Part shown: positions 1 to 13,764 of the stretch, in pieces | Numbering within the stretch: the first letter of the stretch is position 1 | How the letters are laid out: each line of letters opens with the position of its first letter | The notes under the pieces: model-generated | What the model saw: only the letters and a program-made list of their open reading frames with translations | Told to the model about the DNA's origin: nothing | Database searches by the model: none | Translations under genes and position numbers: made by a program | Assembly: GCA_004794655.1 (NCBI GenBank) | Contig: SMMW01000087.1 | Coordinates: forward strand, 2,836,001-2,900,000 | From: Marisa cornuarietis | Lineage: Eukaryota; Mollusca; Gastropoda; Architaenioglossa; Ampullariidae | Reading direction: 5' to 3' | Length of the DNA stretch: 64,000 bases

Positions 1-319
1 CTTCAATTGTTGGATTTTATTATCTAAAGTCTATGTCAGTGTTTTCTATGACAGTGCTAGTAGTTTTAAATCTTCGTATGGACGAAGAGAGGTCCTTGTG
101 TATGAGGATTTACAGTATGGTTGAATTCATTAGTGTCATTACTATACAAGCAACTCTTTCTGAAGACCTTAAAAACCTAAAAGAAATGTACCTAGAGATA
201 AAAGAGTTTTTATGCTTTTATTGAAGGATGAAAAAACATGATTGGGAGCATTAGAGATGAATGGAAGCAGAGGGACTGAGACCCCCATCTCCAAATTAAT
301 TGTACTTTATATCTTCCAG

Positions 320-2055
320 CAAAGAAAGAACAAATTGCAGAAAGCAGTGACAGTACAGAAACAACAGCCCAGACAAAACACACTAAGGTAAGCACATTGT
401 GAACTAACCAGATGAATAGGCTGGTGGAGCTCCGTAATGCAAACTGATTTTACAATACTGTAAGGCTTTGCCACAAACTTAAATCCTAGAAGTCACAGCT
501 GATGGGGTAGTAGCATTTCATTGTTTTTTAGGTTATAATTTATTGTTGTTGATCATGTAAGGGAGAATAGCTATAGGATATAATTACAAAATGCTTAGGA
601 CCATAGGATGTTGTGTAGCATACCATCATCTCACGTTGCCAAGAAAGGATAGCACTGTCACTGTTTTGTCTGTTCCTCTATACAGGAGGATGACATCTTT
701 GCCAGCTCTACGATAACAGCAGCAAGTGAGCGCAGGCGGCCCAAAAAAGCTGTAACAAAAGACGAGACCCTTTTCAAAGATGACACTGACATTTTTGCTG
801 ACCTGCCAGCAGCCAAACCAAAAGAAAACAAAAAGAAAAAGAAGACAACAGAGAAGAAATCAGTGGAGCAGAAAGACATTGGTGAGTGATGTGTTCTGCC
901 ATTGCTTTCCTTGTAGCTGTATTAGAAAGATTTGATGCGTTTGTTTTCTGCCATAGCTTGCCTTGTGGCTGTATTAGAAAGTGTTGTGCTCTGCGATAGT
1001 TTGCCTTGTGGCGGTGTTAGGGTTGCAATTGTTCTCAGCTATGATGCTCAGATAGTGCACAGTTCTTAATAGCTGTGACTGTCATTAGGGAAGCAGCATG
1101 TCAGAAAAGAGATCTTAGGCAGAAATAGATGGCAGTAACATACGTGTGTCTGTAGACAGAACTGGCTGATGAGTGGACATTCCAGGGAGAAAATATACAG
1201 ATTCTGGGAAACTGTGCAGCCTAAGGACTGAAAGTGCCAGTCTTCAGATAGTTTGACAAATGTAGTCATTTGCGATGCAAATCTCTTAGGGCCCTACAGC
1301 CATTTGCCATGCATGTATATGTCTGGCTGTACATTGGCACTTCTCTTGTAAAAATACAGGAAAAAATACTGTAACATACATCCATCCATTACTTAAGATC
1401 ATAAAAGTGATTTGTGAGTTGTTAACATTGTGATCAAACTGAACTTTAGTTAACAGGTACAATGAGCAGCCACTGTAGATGCAGTTATGTTGTTGCGTGT
1501 TATCAGTTCTGTAAACCCAGTTGATATCCTGCTTACCGTTGCTTCACATGATGAGATATTATGACTATGCTTCTATGTGTTCTAGGGCTGGGCTGCATGT
1601 GAGGTCTTGAATTTAAGCCTAGTTTTTCAGTTTAACTTCCACAGATTGCTGTTTGCATACGAGGTCTTGAAAAAGGAGTTTTAAGCTACCTGTTCCAAGC
1701 AGCAAGTTGACTGTTCAGACCAAACTTAGCACTTAATACCTAGGATTTGGCGCATTTTCAAGATCTCACATGCAATTCATTCCTGATGTAACAAATCCAG
1801 TAAACACATTAAATCGTAAAGTTCTAATGTAGGACAAAACCTAAAATTGACTCTTTCCCTTTTTTTCTATCTCTTGCAATTTTGTGCATTGATAATGCAC
1901 ATTGTAAATAATGTGACTTATTTCCAGATGACATCTTTGCTGATTCATCACCTGCTGCCCCCAAGTCAAAGAAGAAGGCATCATCTACCAAAGGAGCTAC
2001 AGTAACAAATACCGATAACATTTTTGATGACCCCCTTAATCTGGCTGGGAAGTAA
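320..2055 (+). CDS. WASHC2: WASH complex subunit FAM21/WASHC2, C-terminal exons (5' partial)
   Basis: Three coding exons are visible: 320-387, 686-881 and 1928-2055 (stop TAA 2053-2055), each bordered by AG acceptors and GTAAGC or GTGAGT donors with frames that join exactly (phases 0 and 1). The joined tail holds repeated acidic-aromatic motifs: DDIFASS, ETLFKDDTDIFADLP, DDIFADSSPA and the terminal DNIFDDPLNLAGK, separated by lysine-rich linkers. These match the LFa-type repeats and the IFDDPLN ending known from FAM21, the WASH-complex subunit whose long tail binds VPS35 of retromer and brings WASH to endosomes for Arp2/3 actin assembly. The N-terminal head and most of the repeats lie upstream of this window. 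No upstream exon was resolved in bases 1-319. Identification rests on the repeat style and C-terminus, so it is good but not absolute. Confidence 0.8.
888..1030 (+). repeat. Short intronic tandem repeat next to FAM21 donor
   Basis: Three imperfect copies of a unit of about 50 bp (core TTCTGCCATTGCTTTCCTTG / GCTGTATTAGAAAG) start immediately after the GTGAGT donor at 882. Confidence 0.6.
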
Positions 2056-3890
2056 TTAGAAATGAAGCATGCAACTCATTTTAGGTTGCCAAGGATCAAG
2101 ACATAGTGTACCTGTATCTGTGATAAAGTAATTGTTAGAAAACCCTGTTTGGTGTTGAGGATGGTCTGATATTGTAACACTTGTGCTATGCCATGGTCTT
2201 GAGATCCCAGAAATAGACATTAAGATTGTTAGTGACAAATGAACTATATCACATCATAATCACTTTAAATATTAGTTTTTGAGCCAATAATTTTATGAAT
2301 TATTTTCCTCCCAGTACCACTGAAATAGCAGTGGCTTAATGGGAATGGGATAGCATAATCTCTGCCATCTGCTTAAAACAGAAAAAAGTGGTTTATAATG
2401 AGATGGCAATTAAGGTTTTAATCATGACATGGTAATAACAGTTTTAATCTGATCTAGAACCAGACACTACTGATTTAAGTCTGATAGTAGCTGATGTTTC
2501 AATGACCATGTTTTTCGTGATAGTTTATTGATCTTTTGACCCAATCTTTTGATAAAGTTAATATTTTAATATTTGTCTCTCACATTCTCTTAAAATACTG
2601 GTTATATCTGTGCATGGCCTTCAGAAACAGCTGAAAAATGGGGAGAATAACCAGTGGTTAAGAACTTTTTCAGCTGCAACTGATCAAAACTTAATACACA
2701 CACGCACTTTACTTACTATGTCACATCATCCTCAGGTAACCAAATCTGTTCCGGTACTGCTACAGCTGAAATAAAGTCTTTTACTTTATGCAAGTAGATT
2801 TCTTTATTCCCATTGCATTCTATTTAAAGCAGTATTTTTAGTCTTGAGTAATTAATCTCTCCAGACTACTTGTAGGAATGGTGAGAACTGTTGATGTGTT
2901 GAGTGGTTGTGAAGTTCACTGAAATAAGTGAACCATTAGGTTACGGCAAGATTGTGTGTATTGGTAGGATAAATGGCAATGTTGTTGGTGGTGTAAAATG
3001 ATTGCTTTGTCCATTACTAAAAGTGATTTTTCTTGGACTGATTTTGTGTATATACTTCCATGTGATTGTGTCAGATGGCCTGCATGATGATATATGTTTG
3101 GCAAATTAAGAATTATCTGCTTGAGAAATCAAAGATGGTATAAGTTGCTTAGTCTCACAGTGAGAACACAGACTGCTGGTTCATTTGAAGAAAATGTGAA
3201 AATGCTGTATATTAATACTAAGCAGTATTAAAACTGTTTATACTGTGCTTTAGAATCAAATAGTGAAACAAAATTTTCAGCTTCCTGTGAAAATTTCCAG
3301 TAAAATCTGTGTTATGTTGTTTTTGTGTGGAGATGCTAGACTATGATATTTGAACTCAGCATATTTGTTATGTATATAGTATGCTGTTTATCTTCCCATT
3401 CCAGAGTGCAATCAGAAAGGGAAAATGTCACATTAAATGTGTTAGTTTGTGACTGTAATCTTTTTGCTCACATTGCGTTGTGTTTGTTGTGTGAAGGGAG
3501 TAAGCCATTGTGGCCACAGTGAGCCTTGTATGTCACTTCTGCTCACTCAATTTATCGCACGTTATCAACCCTTAAATATAAGAATATTTATTAAAAACCA
3601 AGTTCGCCAATCTGAGCCCTTGTCTAAATTGCCCTGAAAATGTTGTTTGTGCTGCAAGTACTGGACTAAGTGGGTCAGTTTTCGTATATTCTGTGCCATT
3701 TTTATAATGTTGTCATATAACACCAATAATATCCTGCATATTTTTAGAATAAAACATATAGGAATTTATATATAACGCCTTCTAACATTTTGTTACACTG
3801 TGTAAATGGCAGAGAAAAAAATTGTGCCTTAATTTGCCTGACCCATGGTTTCAGTTTCATACAGAAACATGACAATAAAAGGAAAATAAT
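2056..3890 (+). other. Putative 3' UTR of the FAM21 gene
   Basis: AT-rich, no long ORF. Candidate polyadenylation signals AATAAA occur at 2770-2775, 3748-3753 and 3874-3879, so the 3' UTR may be about 0.75 to 1.85 kb with alternative ends. The UTR assignment is inference. Confidence 0.5.
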
Positions 3891-5840
3891 GCCATAACAT
3901 TTTTCTGATATTTTATTTCTTTGCCCAACATTTTTAGCAAAAAGGCTTAAAGTTTATATATACAGAAATCTTTCACATGGTCCACAGAGAAGTAGAGTGA
4001 AGGGAGATAACAGACCAGTCAAGAGTACTTTTAGGGGTGGGGATTAAGTGACTGGTCAGTTTTGTGTATGTGTATATGTGTTTTGCCACAGTAAAAGAAT
4101 TGTAGGATACAATAATAATGTTGAAATCAAATGGAAATTGTTTTAAAGCATCCTTTGTGCTGCTCATAGATGTGAACTGTATGACAGGATCCTTATTTAA
4201 ATATTTAGCAGGCCCTACAAAAATTCTAACTGGCTTGTTGACATTTCATGAACTCGGATATTTGGTGGACATAGATTTGTTGTTACATACGATTAAATAA
4301 TTTCATATATTCATCAATAATTGACAACTGAAAAAAGTGCACTATTTTCCCTTCTCAAAAATTTGTAAACAACCTGCCTGAATTGGTTGCTGTGACATTA
4401 TCTAGTGCATAAACATTTTCCTAATTTAAAAAAAAAATCATTGACTGCTTTTGATACAAAAGAGTTAATTGAGCACAAAACACTGCCTATAAGTAAACAA
4501 AAATGCTTTGGTGATTGACATGTAAGGCACAGCACAGATTACCACTGATTTATTGAAAAGTGTGTGTTTGGTGTACTCAGGAATACATCTTTGTCTTTTG
4601 TGTTTGTATTTGCACATGCCATGAGCTGCCCTGTAGATCAAAATTAGGTGAAGTGAACGTTAAATGGAAGTCACCACAGCCGACCTTTTTAAAATACCCA
4701 CAGATCAATATTGTAGTTGAATTTATGGCAGCTTTTGATGGTACGAACTACATATGTTTTAGTTTATCATATATAAAGAGGAAAGAAGACATTTGTACTG
4801 ATCTATATTAGACAGTGCTTTATAACTGGTTTGGAAGTTTCTTGAACATGATAAAAAAATGGACTTGGCTTTGATTTTCATAATCACAATAACAAAAATG
4901 GTTTATCGTTATATCTGTTAGGTTTTATTTTTCACCTACAGCATGATTTGTTAACATGATAATCTGCATACAGATTGCATTCTTCTCATTTATTAGCAGC
5001 CAGAAATGAGTGGCTCCTAGTATCCGTGATTTATTTTTGTCTGCACTTAGGTGTAGTCAGCTGTTTGCTCACAGTTACAGATGAATGAAACAGTGTCAGC
5101 AGACTGGAAAGGGATGGGGCACAGTTATGATGTTAGCAAGTGTTGAGACTGCTGCACTCTGACAACACACTTGACCCTAAGCCCAGTCCTGCAGGGGTCA
5201 AAGGGGGGGGGGAGGTTGAAAACGGCTTAGCTGCTGGAGCTGGCATGCATGAATGAAGTGAACTGAAATGACATGTACAATTGCTTGGTGTAATAAACAT
5301 CTATAATGCACTTTGTTCTTTTTGTAGTGTCTTGGTGTGCAGTTTAGTGTTGTGTTGGTCAACAGGACAGGATCATCACACCTTAAGGTCTGACATATTC
5401 GTTCACAACACACAATGAAAACGGATTGTTTTTCTTTTGTGTGGGCTTCCCTGTTCAGCGTGATATCAATATATTTGAACAAAGATTTGCAAACTTCTAA
5501 CACAAAGCAATGAATATCTAATATAGGTATAACACAATTCACAAAATATCTTCAACAAACAGTCAAATGAGCTTTTCCTAGTATAACAATTTTACAGAAT
5601 ATCTTCAACCAACAGTCAAATGCTCTTCACCTCTGGTCATCAAGGTATAAATTGTTCCTCACAATATAACAATTACATCAGTCTAGGTATCAGTCTTCCG
5701 CAACAGGCCGTTCAGTGGCTGGGATAGACCTTTCTCTCGATCTATTTTTATCCCTAAAAATGGAAATGTTCTTACTTTGTCCGGTTTTTCATATATCAGC
5801 CGAGTCTTTCACACGGAATAATAAAGGCTCTACCACTGGT
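3891..5840. other. Intergenic AT-rich DNA, no gene seen
   Basis: Only short ORFs without family resemblance or convincing splice structure. A G-run of 10 lies near 5203-5212. Nothing else can be supported. Confidence 0.5.
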
Positions 5841-6440
5841 TTAGGTGTTCAGAAACGGCTTTAGCAGTACGCAGGGCCCTGCAGAGCTCGGGCGAATGTC
5901 ATATGCGGGGCCGATGCGGGGCTGAGAGCCGTAAGGGTAGGCTATATACTGTACCACAAGAATCTCGCGGGGGCCCCCCTCAGGCGCGGAGCCTGGGGCG
6001 GTTGCCCCAGTTGCCACCTTCAAAGGCCACCTCTGAGGTATTAGTCCACAAAACTCCTCGCAGCGAGTTGACACCACTGGCCCAAGGTGGCGGTCCTATC
6101 TTTCGTCCACGACGCACGTCGGCTGCAGTGCATCTTTGCTGTCTCTAGCAGCAGCACCGTGTTACCCTCACACCTTCTTCTGTACAATGACTGCCTCAAG
6201 GTGGTGGTCCTGTATCTCTATGGTTCGTCCCCACTGTCTCAGGCAGCTGCCCCGTTGCTCTCTTCTTGAGCACGCTTCTACTGGACCCGAACCCAATGGC
6301 TGTCCCTATGGGTGCTCTCGCAGCAAAAATTAACCAGCCCCCAAGCTGTGCGCACCCGACCTTAAATTCACACCCCGGCCAGGCTCGACATGGGGTGAGC
6401 TTCACATGGATTGCACGTGAAGCCCAGAAAATCATGTGAG
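5841..6440. other. GC-rich block in AT-rich intergenic DNA
   Basis: About 600 bp clearly richer in G+C than its flanks, with blocks such as GGGGGCCCCCCTCAGGCG and GGAGCCTGGGGCGGTTGCCC. Several short ORFs overlap on both strands, as expected from composition alone. The style resembles the GC-rich interior of non-autonomous DNA transposons, but no clean terminal inverted repeats were found. It could equally be a decayed repeat or a small CpG-rich island. Confidence 0.35.
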
Positions 6441-7930
6441 CCTTTCCTTGTCCACCCTTTTACGTGCGTGGAGGCTGGGCGGGGAAGGGGGACATTTGAA
6501 CATGTGTGCTGACTCGACCTCAACCCCCTCTATACTCTCACTGTGACAAGGATGATGGATACAATTGTATAATGATAGTGTGTGATTCTCATCATTTTGT
6601 GGTAGGAGGCAGGAAGTGTTATCAAAATTCACTCATCTGCAAGCATCTCTGGAGGAGGATTTTTTTTTTTTTGCTGAACTGTTATATGGACAGACAACCT
6701 AAACAGCAAACGCCTTCCCAGAATTCACAAGCAGTTTTCAGAAAATCACCTAACCTTACTTACATATGGAGTTTCTGCAATCAGCTGGGTTGAATTCTAC
6801 CACATACTCATCCAACTAGGCTCTTATAGTCATCTGTCAATCTGCCACTTCATAGGAGTCAAGACAGAGACACTGAAGGAAAGGACAGCCATCACTGTTC
6901 GCGCGTAGTGAGCCAGCGCTGACTCAACTCCCGTCCAGCTGTATACAAGCTTTACTTATTGACAGGCAGCTTCCGGTCTCTTTGTTTTGTACCCGCAAGC
7001 ATAATATAGAATCTTTGGCTACTGAAGAAATCTTCTTAGAAAGTATGCTTTGATATATATTTTTAATATATGAATCATAATGTAAAATATATTTGCTTAA
7101 ACACAGCATTGTATCGTAGTATATGTATTTATTTTAAAGTAAAGAAGATGATTATGTCAGCAAGCTCTCGCTCTCTACCTCATTGTCTTTCTGAGTGGTT
7201 ACAGAAAGCGGTTTAAAGCGAGTTTATCGCTTCTTAATGAATTTAATTCAGACCAAGGCTGTAAGGAACGTACCTTAAACTCCATTTATTCTGAAACACA
7301 TTTAAATCCTTATTTATTGATTTTTTAACATGTTGTTTTGAACACATTCACATCGTGCGTTGTGTTAGCTTATCTTATCAAATTAGTTCACATATTACAA
7401 CAGACTTCATATAATAATAGACCACTTATTATCTTCACACACAAATATCTCAAAGTAATTACGACACTAGATCTGTGACACACTGTGTAAAGTGAAACCG
7501 GAAAAAAGAAGCAACGACTTAGTCCAGCGCATGCGCGACGCAAGTTTTCTGTTCCCGTGTTGAGCTGCTAGTACTCTCCTTAAAGTCTCTGGTCAAGCTT
7601 GTCTTATTAAGTAAGTGAGCTGCATGGCATCATCCCTGTGAAATAGTAGAACACTTGTACTCTTACACTTGGTTTCTTTTGATATTCCTTCCCTAACCTG
7701 TTGAGGAATGGGGAGGAAACTTGCTGATAAAGTCACATCTAACAGCCTGTCACCGCGCTTGCCTTGCAAGTTGACGATGTTGAATTGGCGCACATAGTAG
7801 ACTTTTGTCAACATTTGCTCAGATTTTTTTTCATATGATCCCATCAGTAACATACAGCGGTGAGAATAAATATACATAAAATACACAAATAAGCATAGTC
7901 TATACTTTCCGTTAGACGACAGGAATATTT
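6441..7930. other. Intergenic DNA, no gene seen
   Basis: AT-rich sequence with a T-run at 6660-6672. Short ORFs only; none has recognisable domain content or splice partners. Confidence 0.45.
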
Positions 7931-7934
7931 TTGC

Positions 7935-8735
7935 AAGATTGATATATTATGTATATCACGCTGTTGATAATTGTTACTGTATGTACCTCATGGTGTTGAT
8001 AGATGTTACTTTATGTATATCATGCTGTTGATAATTGTATTATATGTACTTCACAGTGCTGATAGATGTTGCTGTATGTATATCATGCTGTTGATAATTG
8101 TTACTATATGCACCTCATAGTGTTGATAGATGTTACTTTATGTATATCACGCTGTTGATAGATGTTAGTTACTCTATGTATATCACGCTGTTACTATATA
8201 TGTACCTCACGGTGTTGATAGATGTTACTGTATGTATATCACGTTGTTGATAATTGTTACTATATATGTACCTCACAGTGTTGATAGATGTTACTGTATG
8301 TATATCACGTTGTTGATAATTGTTACTATATATGTACCTCACAGTGTTGATAGATGTTACTGTATGTATATCACGCTGTTACTATATGTGTACCTCACGG
8401 TTTTGATAGATGTTACTGTATGTATATCACGCTGTTGATAGATGTTAGTTACTCTATGTATATCACGCTGTTACTATATATGTACCTCACAGTGTTGATA
8501 GATGTTACTGTATGTATATCACGCTGTTACTATATGTGTACCTCACGGTTTTGATAGATGTTACTGTATGTATATCACGCTGTTGATAGATGTTAGTTAC
8601 TCTATGTATATCACGCTGTTACTATATATGTACCTCACGGTGTTGATAGATGTTACTGTATGTATATCACGGTGTTGATAATTGCTATTATATGTACCTC
8701 ACGGTGTTGATAGATGCTTATGCACATCACGCCCA
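7935..8735 (+). repeat. Complex minisatellite (TGTATATCAC / TGTTGATAG units)
   Basis: Tandem array built from two alternating related half-units: one with TGTATATCACGCTGTTGATA and one with TGTACCTCACGGTGTTGATA, spaced by GATGTTACT or ATTGTTACT. Together they make a higher-order repeat of roughly 65 bp, with shortened and extended variants. The ORFs of 66-68 codons inside it are translations of the repeat. Confidence 0.9.
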
Positions 8736-8759
8736 CGCTGTTAGTTTATTTGACAGGAA

Positions 8760-8965
8760 AGTGCTGACACCTAGTGGTATTTTTACATGATCTAGGGGAG
8801 GGAATGATGAAGAGGGGAGTTAAGCGGAGAAAATACCCGACAGCCAGCTCTCTGAACTGGCGTCACATTCACAGAGAATGTGTGTGGCCTAGTTAGGATC
8901 AGGATCCGAACCCAAAGTCTTACGATTCCGCTGTTGTCACATTCGCAGCTAAATCTCTATGTACG
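8760..8965 (-). mobile_element. Possible degenerate tRNA-derived SINE
   Basis: On the minus strand a B-box-like GGGTTCGGATCCTGATCC is followed by GTGACGCCAG and by GGGTATTTTCTCCG. This order parallels the better SINE copies elsewhere in the window (tRNA-like head, GTGACACC, GGGTACTCC). Weak match. Confidence 0.3.
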
Positions 8966-9344
8966 CCTACATCCATACACGATTACACGCGTGCTCGTAT
9001 GCACACACACGCACGCACGCACCCAACCCCCTCTCAGTTACAACTCAGAGCATGTTTCCACGTATACAGTCCCGTAGTCAAGCAAACAAAACACAATCGG
9101 GGTCTCCGGGGAAAGACTGTTTTTGTGCCTGCTCTCCCCACCCTACCTGGTCTCCTTTGCAGGTGCAAGGTAGTAGGTTGTCTCACCTGTACACCCCCAC
9201 CCTGCGGATGATCACCTGAGCTGGCAGACGCTCTGGCCGACACAACCACAGTCTCGCCGTCTCTTTAAAGTGACTCAACTCTCGTCTGCTCACTTCCCAA
9301 GCGTCGTGCGCCCTTGAGTAACCACCGGCCCTCCGACCGTCGCC

Positions 9345-12300
9345 ATGGTGAGTCCACTATGTCTGTCTGCTTGTACGCTCGCTGTATGCGCGTGTGTATA
9401 GTATGCATGGATGTGCGTGTTTGTATGCTAGTGCGTTTGTTTGTGTGTGTGTGTGTGTGTGTGTGTGCGTGCGCGCGCGTGCGCGTATGCGTAAATGCTT
9501 GTGTGAATGCGTGTCATCACACCTGGACTGGTTATTTTTAATAAGCCGTCGACCTTTTGTCTGAGCGCTCATTTTGTCGGAGAGCAATTATAGTGTATAC
9601 AAACAGCTTATTTTTAGTGCGAGTAACGAGTAGGACCATGATTATTACTTAAGAGCAGATGGTTTGAAGTTCCCATGCCCTCAGTCAATACTTTTTGCTT
9701 TACATTCCTGGACAACTCGCCCATACGTCCAATGAGGCTTTTTGACGATCATGAATGTCAGCAGATCATTTGAAACGATCCTTCTCCCCTCATCAAGAGG
9801 GTGAGATAGTAACTTATTGAAATATCACGTGTTTGTGATGGTAAAGCGACTGTGGTGGCATGGGAAAGTGTCAGTAGGGAGAGTTCGTCGAGCAGTTTGT
9901 CATTTGGCTGATGGGAAGATGGAACAGTTGGTCTTTTGGCAATGAGATGTTGGTCACTAGGCTGACAGAGAGATGGAACAGTTGGTCCTTTGGCTGACAG
10001 GAAGAGGGAACAGTCTGTCGTTTGGTTGACAAGGAGTTGACAAGTGCAGTTGCTATTTTGGCGGATAGAGAGATGTTGGTCGCGAGACTAGCAGAGCTTG
10101 GCTACCTACATGACACTATGGGAGAGGGGTGGGTGTCATTAGGTCAGCGAATGATTAACTGATGTGGTTGAGCGGTCAGAGAGAACAGATATCTAGTCTC
10201 TCTGGAGCGGTATCGCGAATTGGCAGTCAGCTGCTGTAGTTGACTAGTACAGCGATGAAGCATTCAACTGCAAAAGTTTAGCGATGAAGCAGTCAGATGC
10301 TACAGGTGGGTGAGAAAGATGAACCTACGATTCACTATCTCACTGTCCTGGTAACAAATATTTTATCTCTGCGCCCGCCAGTGAAACAGGAAATTCAAAG
10401 CCATAAATATCGTCGTTAAAGAAAACTATTGTGTAATAAAACCAGCCTGCAATGATGGAGCAGGGAGAGAATGAAGCTAGGATGCTTGTCTATATTTGTA
10501 GTTCTTGGACATGGTTATTTTCTCTTTACGTTCTTCTTTCAAAATTTTACCCACTTGAAGTATGACCTCGGAAAAATGAAATATTAAAAAAGTGCTAACT
10601 GATGTACCTACTGCACAGTACTGGCCAGTGTGTCTTACATATCGCTATTGTCATTGATGAATGTTCTCAATATATATATATATTTATTTGTGTGCATGTG
10701 TGTATGTGTGTGTGCGTGTGTGTGTACGTACGTGCGTGCGTGCGCGCGTGTGTGTGTTCACTGCTGTGCTGTGTTCAGAAAATTTTGAAAAAATTCGTGT
10801 ATAAACCCTATAACACATTTTAAATATCAACTAGTCGAGACTATGAAAATATTTCCTACAAAATCTTACTGTTCGTGTCAGCGCCGAGGAGGATCTGCAT
10901 CTTTTAAAACCGGTTGTGTATCTTTTTGCCGAGAATGAGGACAGGACGGAAGATTCTCACATTAGCTTTATGTCGAGTAAGCGCAGCGTTAAATTTGATT
11001 AGCAAACTACGGAAAACAAACGATCAAGGAAGAAAAAAAAAAAGGAGAAGATCGGGCTGGGCAGAGGAAAGGAATTGAGAATGTATCTGCTTATCAGCAC
11101 ATGCACTAGCCAGTAGTGTTAGGGGCCAAATTACAAGCGAGGTCTCTCCTACTGGAGGGCACGGATGTGTTAGTAGAAACCACCAGTCTTCTTGTTGTCG
11201 ACAAGGTAAACAAAGAGAAACATTTCATGGGACCACGCCTCTTTGATACTCCGATGTGAATAGATGAACCTCCCCTATCACCATAACAAACCAAGGAAAG
11301 GGCAGGTCACTCTTTCTCCAGATGTCAGAGATCGGTTCAAAAAAAGGTAGTAACTCACTTGAGGCTTTTTATTCAAGATTTCGACTGAACTGAAACCATA
11401 ATCCCACCACCTTATTATGGCTACACCCACAGTCGCTTCTTTGTGTTCGTTTTTCAAAACATGTTTTTCTGTAGCTAAAACTAACATCCAGATGTGTCGT
11501 GGGTGAACAACTTCCACAATTATGTTATCTTTAAGCGAAGAAAAGCTTTATTTAAGTCTGGTTAGATGAAAGTCCTGTGGGCGCCTACCCTCTCGGGAAT
11601 GTAGAGTAAAAGGCGGGTTGAGAAGAATATTCCAGAGGCTTGCAAAGGAGATTTAGCAGTCGTGCCTCTTATTCGTATCGATTTGCTTCCCCCTACCTCA
11701 ACTGTACACGCACGCACGCACATACACAGAGCTCTCCTGGCCTGTTCAAAGACACTGATATCGCCTCTATCGGCCATTAGACGGGCCCCTACCCCACCTT
11801 CCGTCCCCCTTTTCTTTTATTTTTCCTCCTACGGTTGGTGTGCACTGGAGCTGTTTATTTCCTCGCTGCACTGCACAATGGAGGAGTATGGGACTATTGG
11901 AAGGTAGCTATAAAACGGAGCAGAGGGGTAGGTGGTTTATGCGTGCTCAGAGCCGAGACTTCGATCCGAGGTAGGATGTTAATCTAGAGGTTCAAGTTTT
12001 CCCTGGCTATAGGCTCGACTTCAGAGGAGGGACACTGCGTCTGTAGCTGTACACCGGAGGCACAGCAAGCTTTTTCGAGTGTTTGTAATTATCAGTCACA
12101 TCTTTGGAACGGATTTTTCTATACAATGTTAACGCATTATACATAAAATTATTCATAAATGTACCCTCTCCTTGCCACTTCAGCGGATGGGACCAGATTT
12201 ATAACGGGATGTAATACACGGGCAAAGGAAAGGATTGGTCTCTGCCTTCCACATGCTGTCTCCTTGTTACGGTGAACCACTTACATTCATTGCCTCTACG

Positions 12301-13732
12301 GTCACTAGGACTCTTTAGCCTTCTCGCATAAAATCGTTTAATTCATGTGAATGAATATAAACTGCCATCAGGTAGAAAGAAATATCAGAAATAAACATGG
12401 ATGAACATGGCTGCATTGACGTTCTGTATGAATGACTATACAATTCCGTTCATAAACGATTTCATATAAAAGGCAGAGAGAAGAGTTAAGACTCCTCAAA
12501 GCAGTCCTTAGGCTGGCACTGTTCGCGGGCCCGACTACAGTCTAAGATTTACTTAAGAAAACAGGAACAGCCTAACATGGGTGGTAAAGACCCAATGCCC
12601 GCCCCCCCCCACTCCCCTGTTGTTCATACCTACGCCTGGCGTGTTTCAGACCAGTTCCTGCATTTTTTTTTAAACTGCACATGCTCACCCAGTCGTCCGG
12701 TGGCACGCACTGTCCGTAGTCAGGTTAAAAAAATAATCTCCACCTTTCTACATACCTGGGGAATCTCATGTCACAAGTCGCTACGAATCTTGTAACACTG
12801 GGCTGGGTGGCGGCCGGAATTTTATTAGCGATTCTTCTTGCAGATCATAAACCTGAACTATGGTCCCACTAGCTTGCATATCTCTTGACACGCCGCAAAC
12901 AGCCGATAACACCCCCTGTTCAATGTCACTGTGTATTAGGGTTCAAATAATTTACTTGGGCTTGACACAAATGCTTTTACTCTGTTAAAAGAAGTCAAAA
13001 TTAAAAAGACTTGAATATTATAAAAATAACTTTGATTCACAAAATGAAAGACAGCTGCTATGAGGAGTTTTTTCTTCCCGGGCGTTCAGTACACCAAAGG
13101 GTGTGTTCAGAACGACATTTCTATTACTGAGGATAAATAATGATAACTTTCAGCTATCTTAAAATATGATGGTAGTGTAGATGAATGAGGCTGAACTGTC
13201 TGATCAAAAACTTCCAAGTTTATGGTAATAAGTGTCACATAAGATCAACAACATTTTCTGTTCTGGAATATTTCAGATCAGTTTTGCTGGATATGTTGGT
13301 TTGTAAATTGATGTGAGTTTTTTTCTTTAAGTTTAAAAAAATATCAGGATAATGGCGATAAGTTAGAAGCAATAGCACTCAATGCCACTTTAACCGATAA
13401 CTGCTATGTCCTCACTGCTACCGGCATGTACAGGACTTGCCGGCACCTTTCAGGTGCAAATAATTAACAGGGTGACGCAAGGCAAGGGACAGGTTTTCTC
13501 AGGCCGTCTTCTACCTGATTAAACTTTACAGCCGCCTTGTTGTCGGACAGGTGAAATCTAGCCTCTTGCATCTAAGCAGTGGAATGCATGGGCCACATTT
13601 GCTCTGTTAGTCAATAATCCAGCAAAAGTTTTTGATATCCAGATGTGTGATCAAATCGGCTTTATGTTAATAACTGAGCCAATCGTCAACAACAACAACA
13701 ACAACAACAACACACACACATACACACACACA

Positions 13733-13764
<32 letters not shown>

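Noticed and set aside
5198..5542. 114-codon minus-strand ORF
   Set aside because: No domain, low-complexity N- and C-terminal parts, and no splice or poly(A) context.
8232..8554. Overlapping 66-68 codon ORFs with YVYLTVLIDVTVCIS-type repeats
   Set aside because: Frames of the TGTATATCAC/TGTTGATAG minisatellite.
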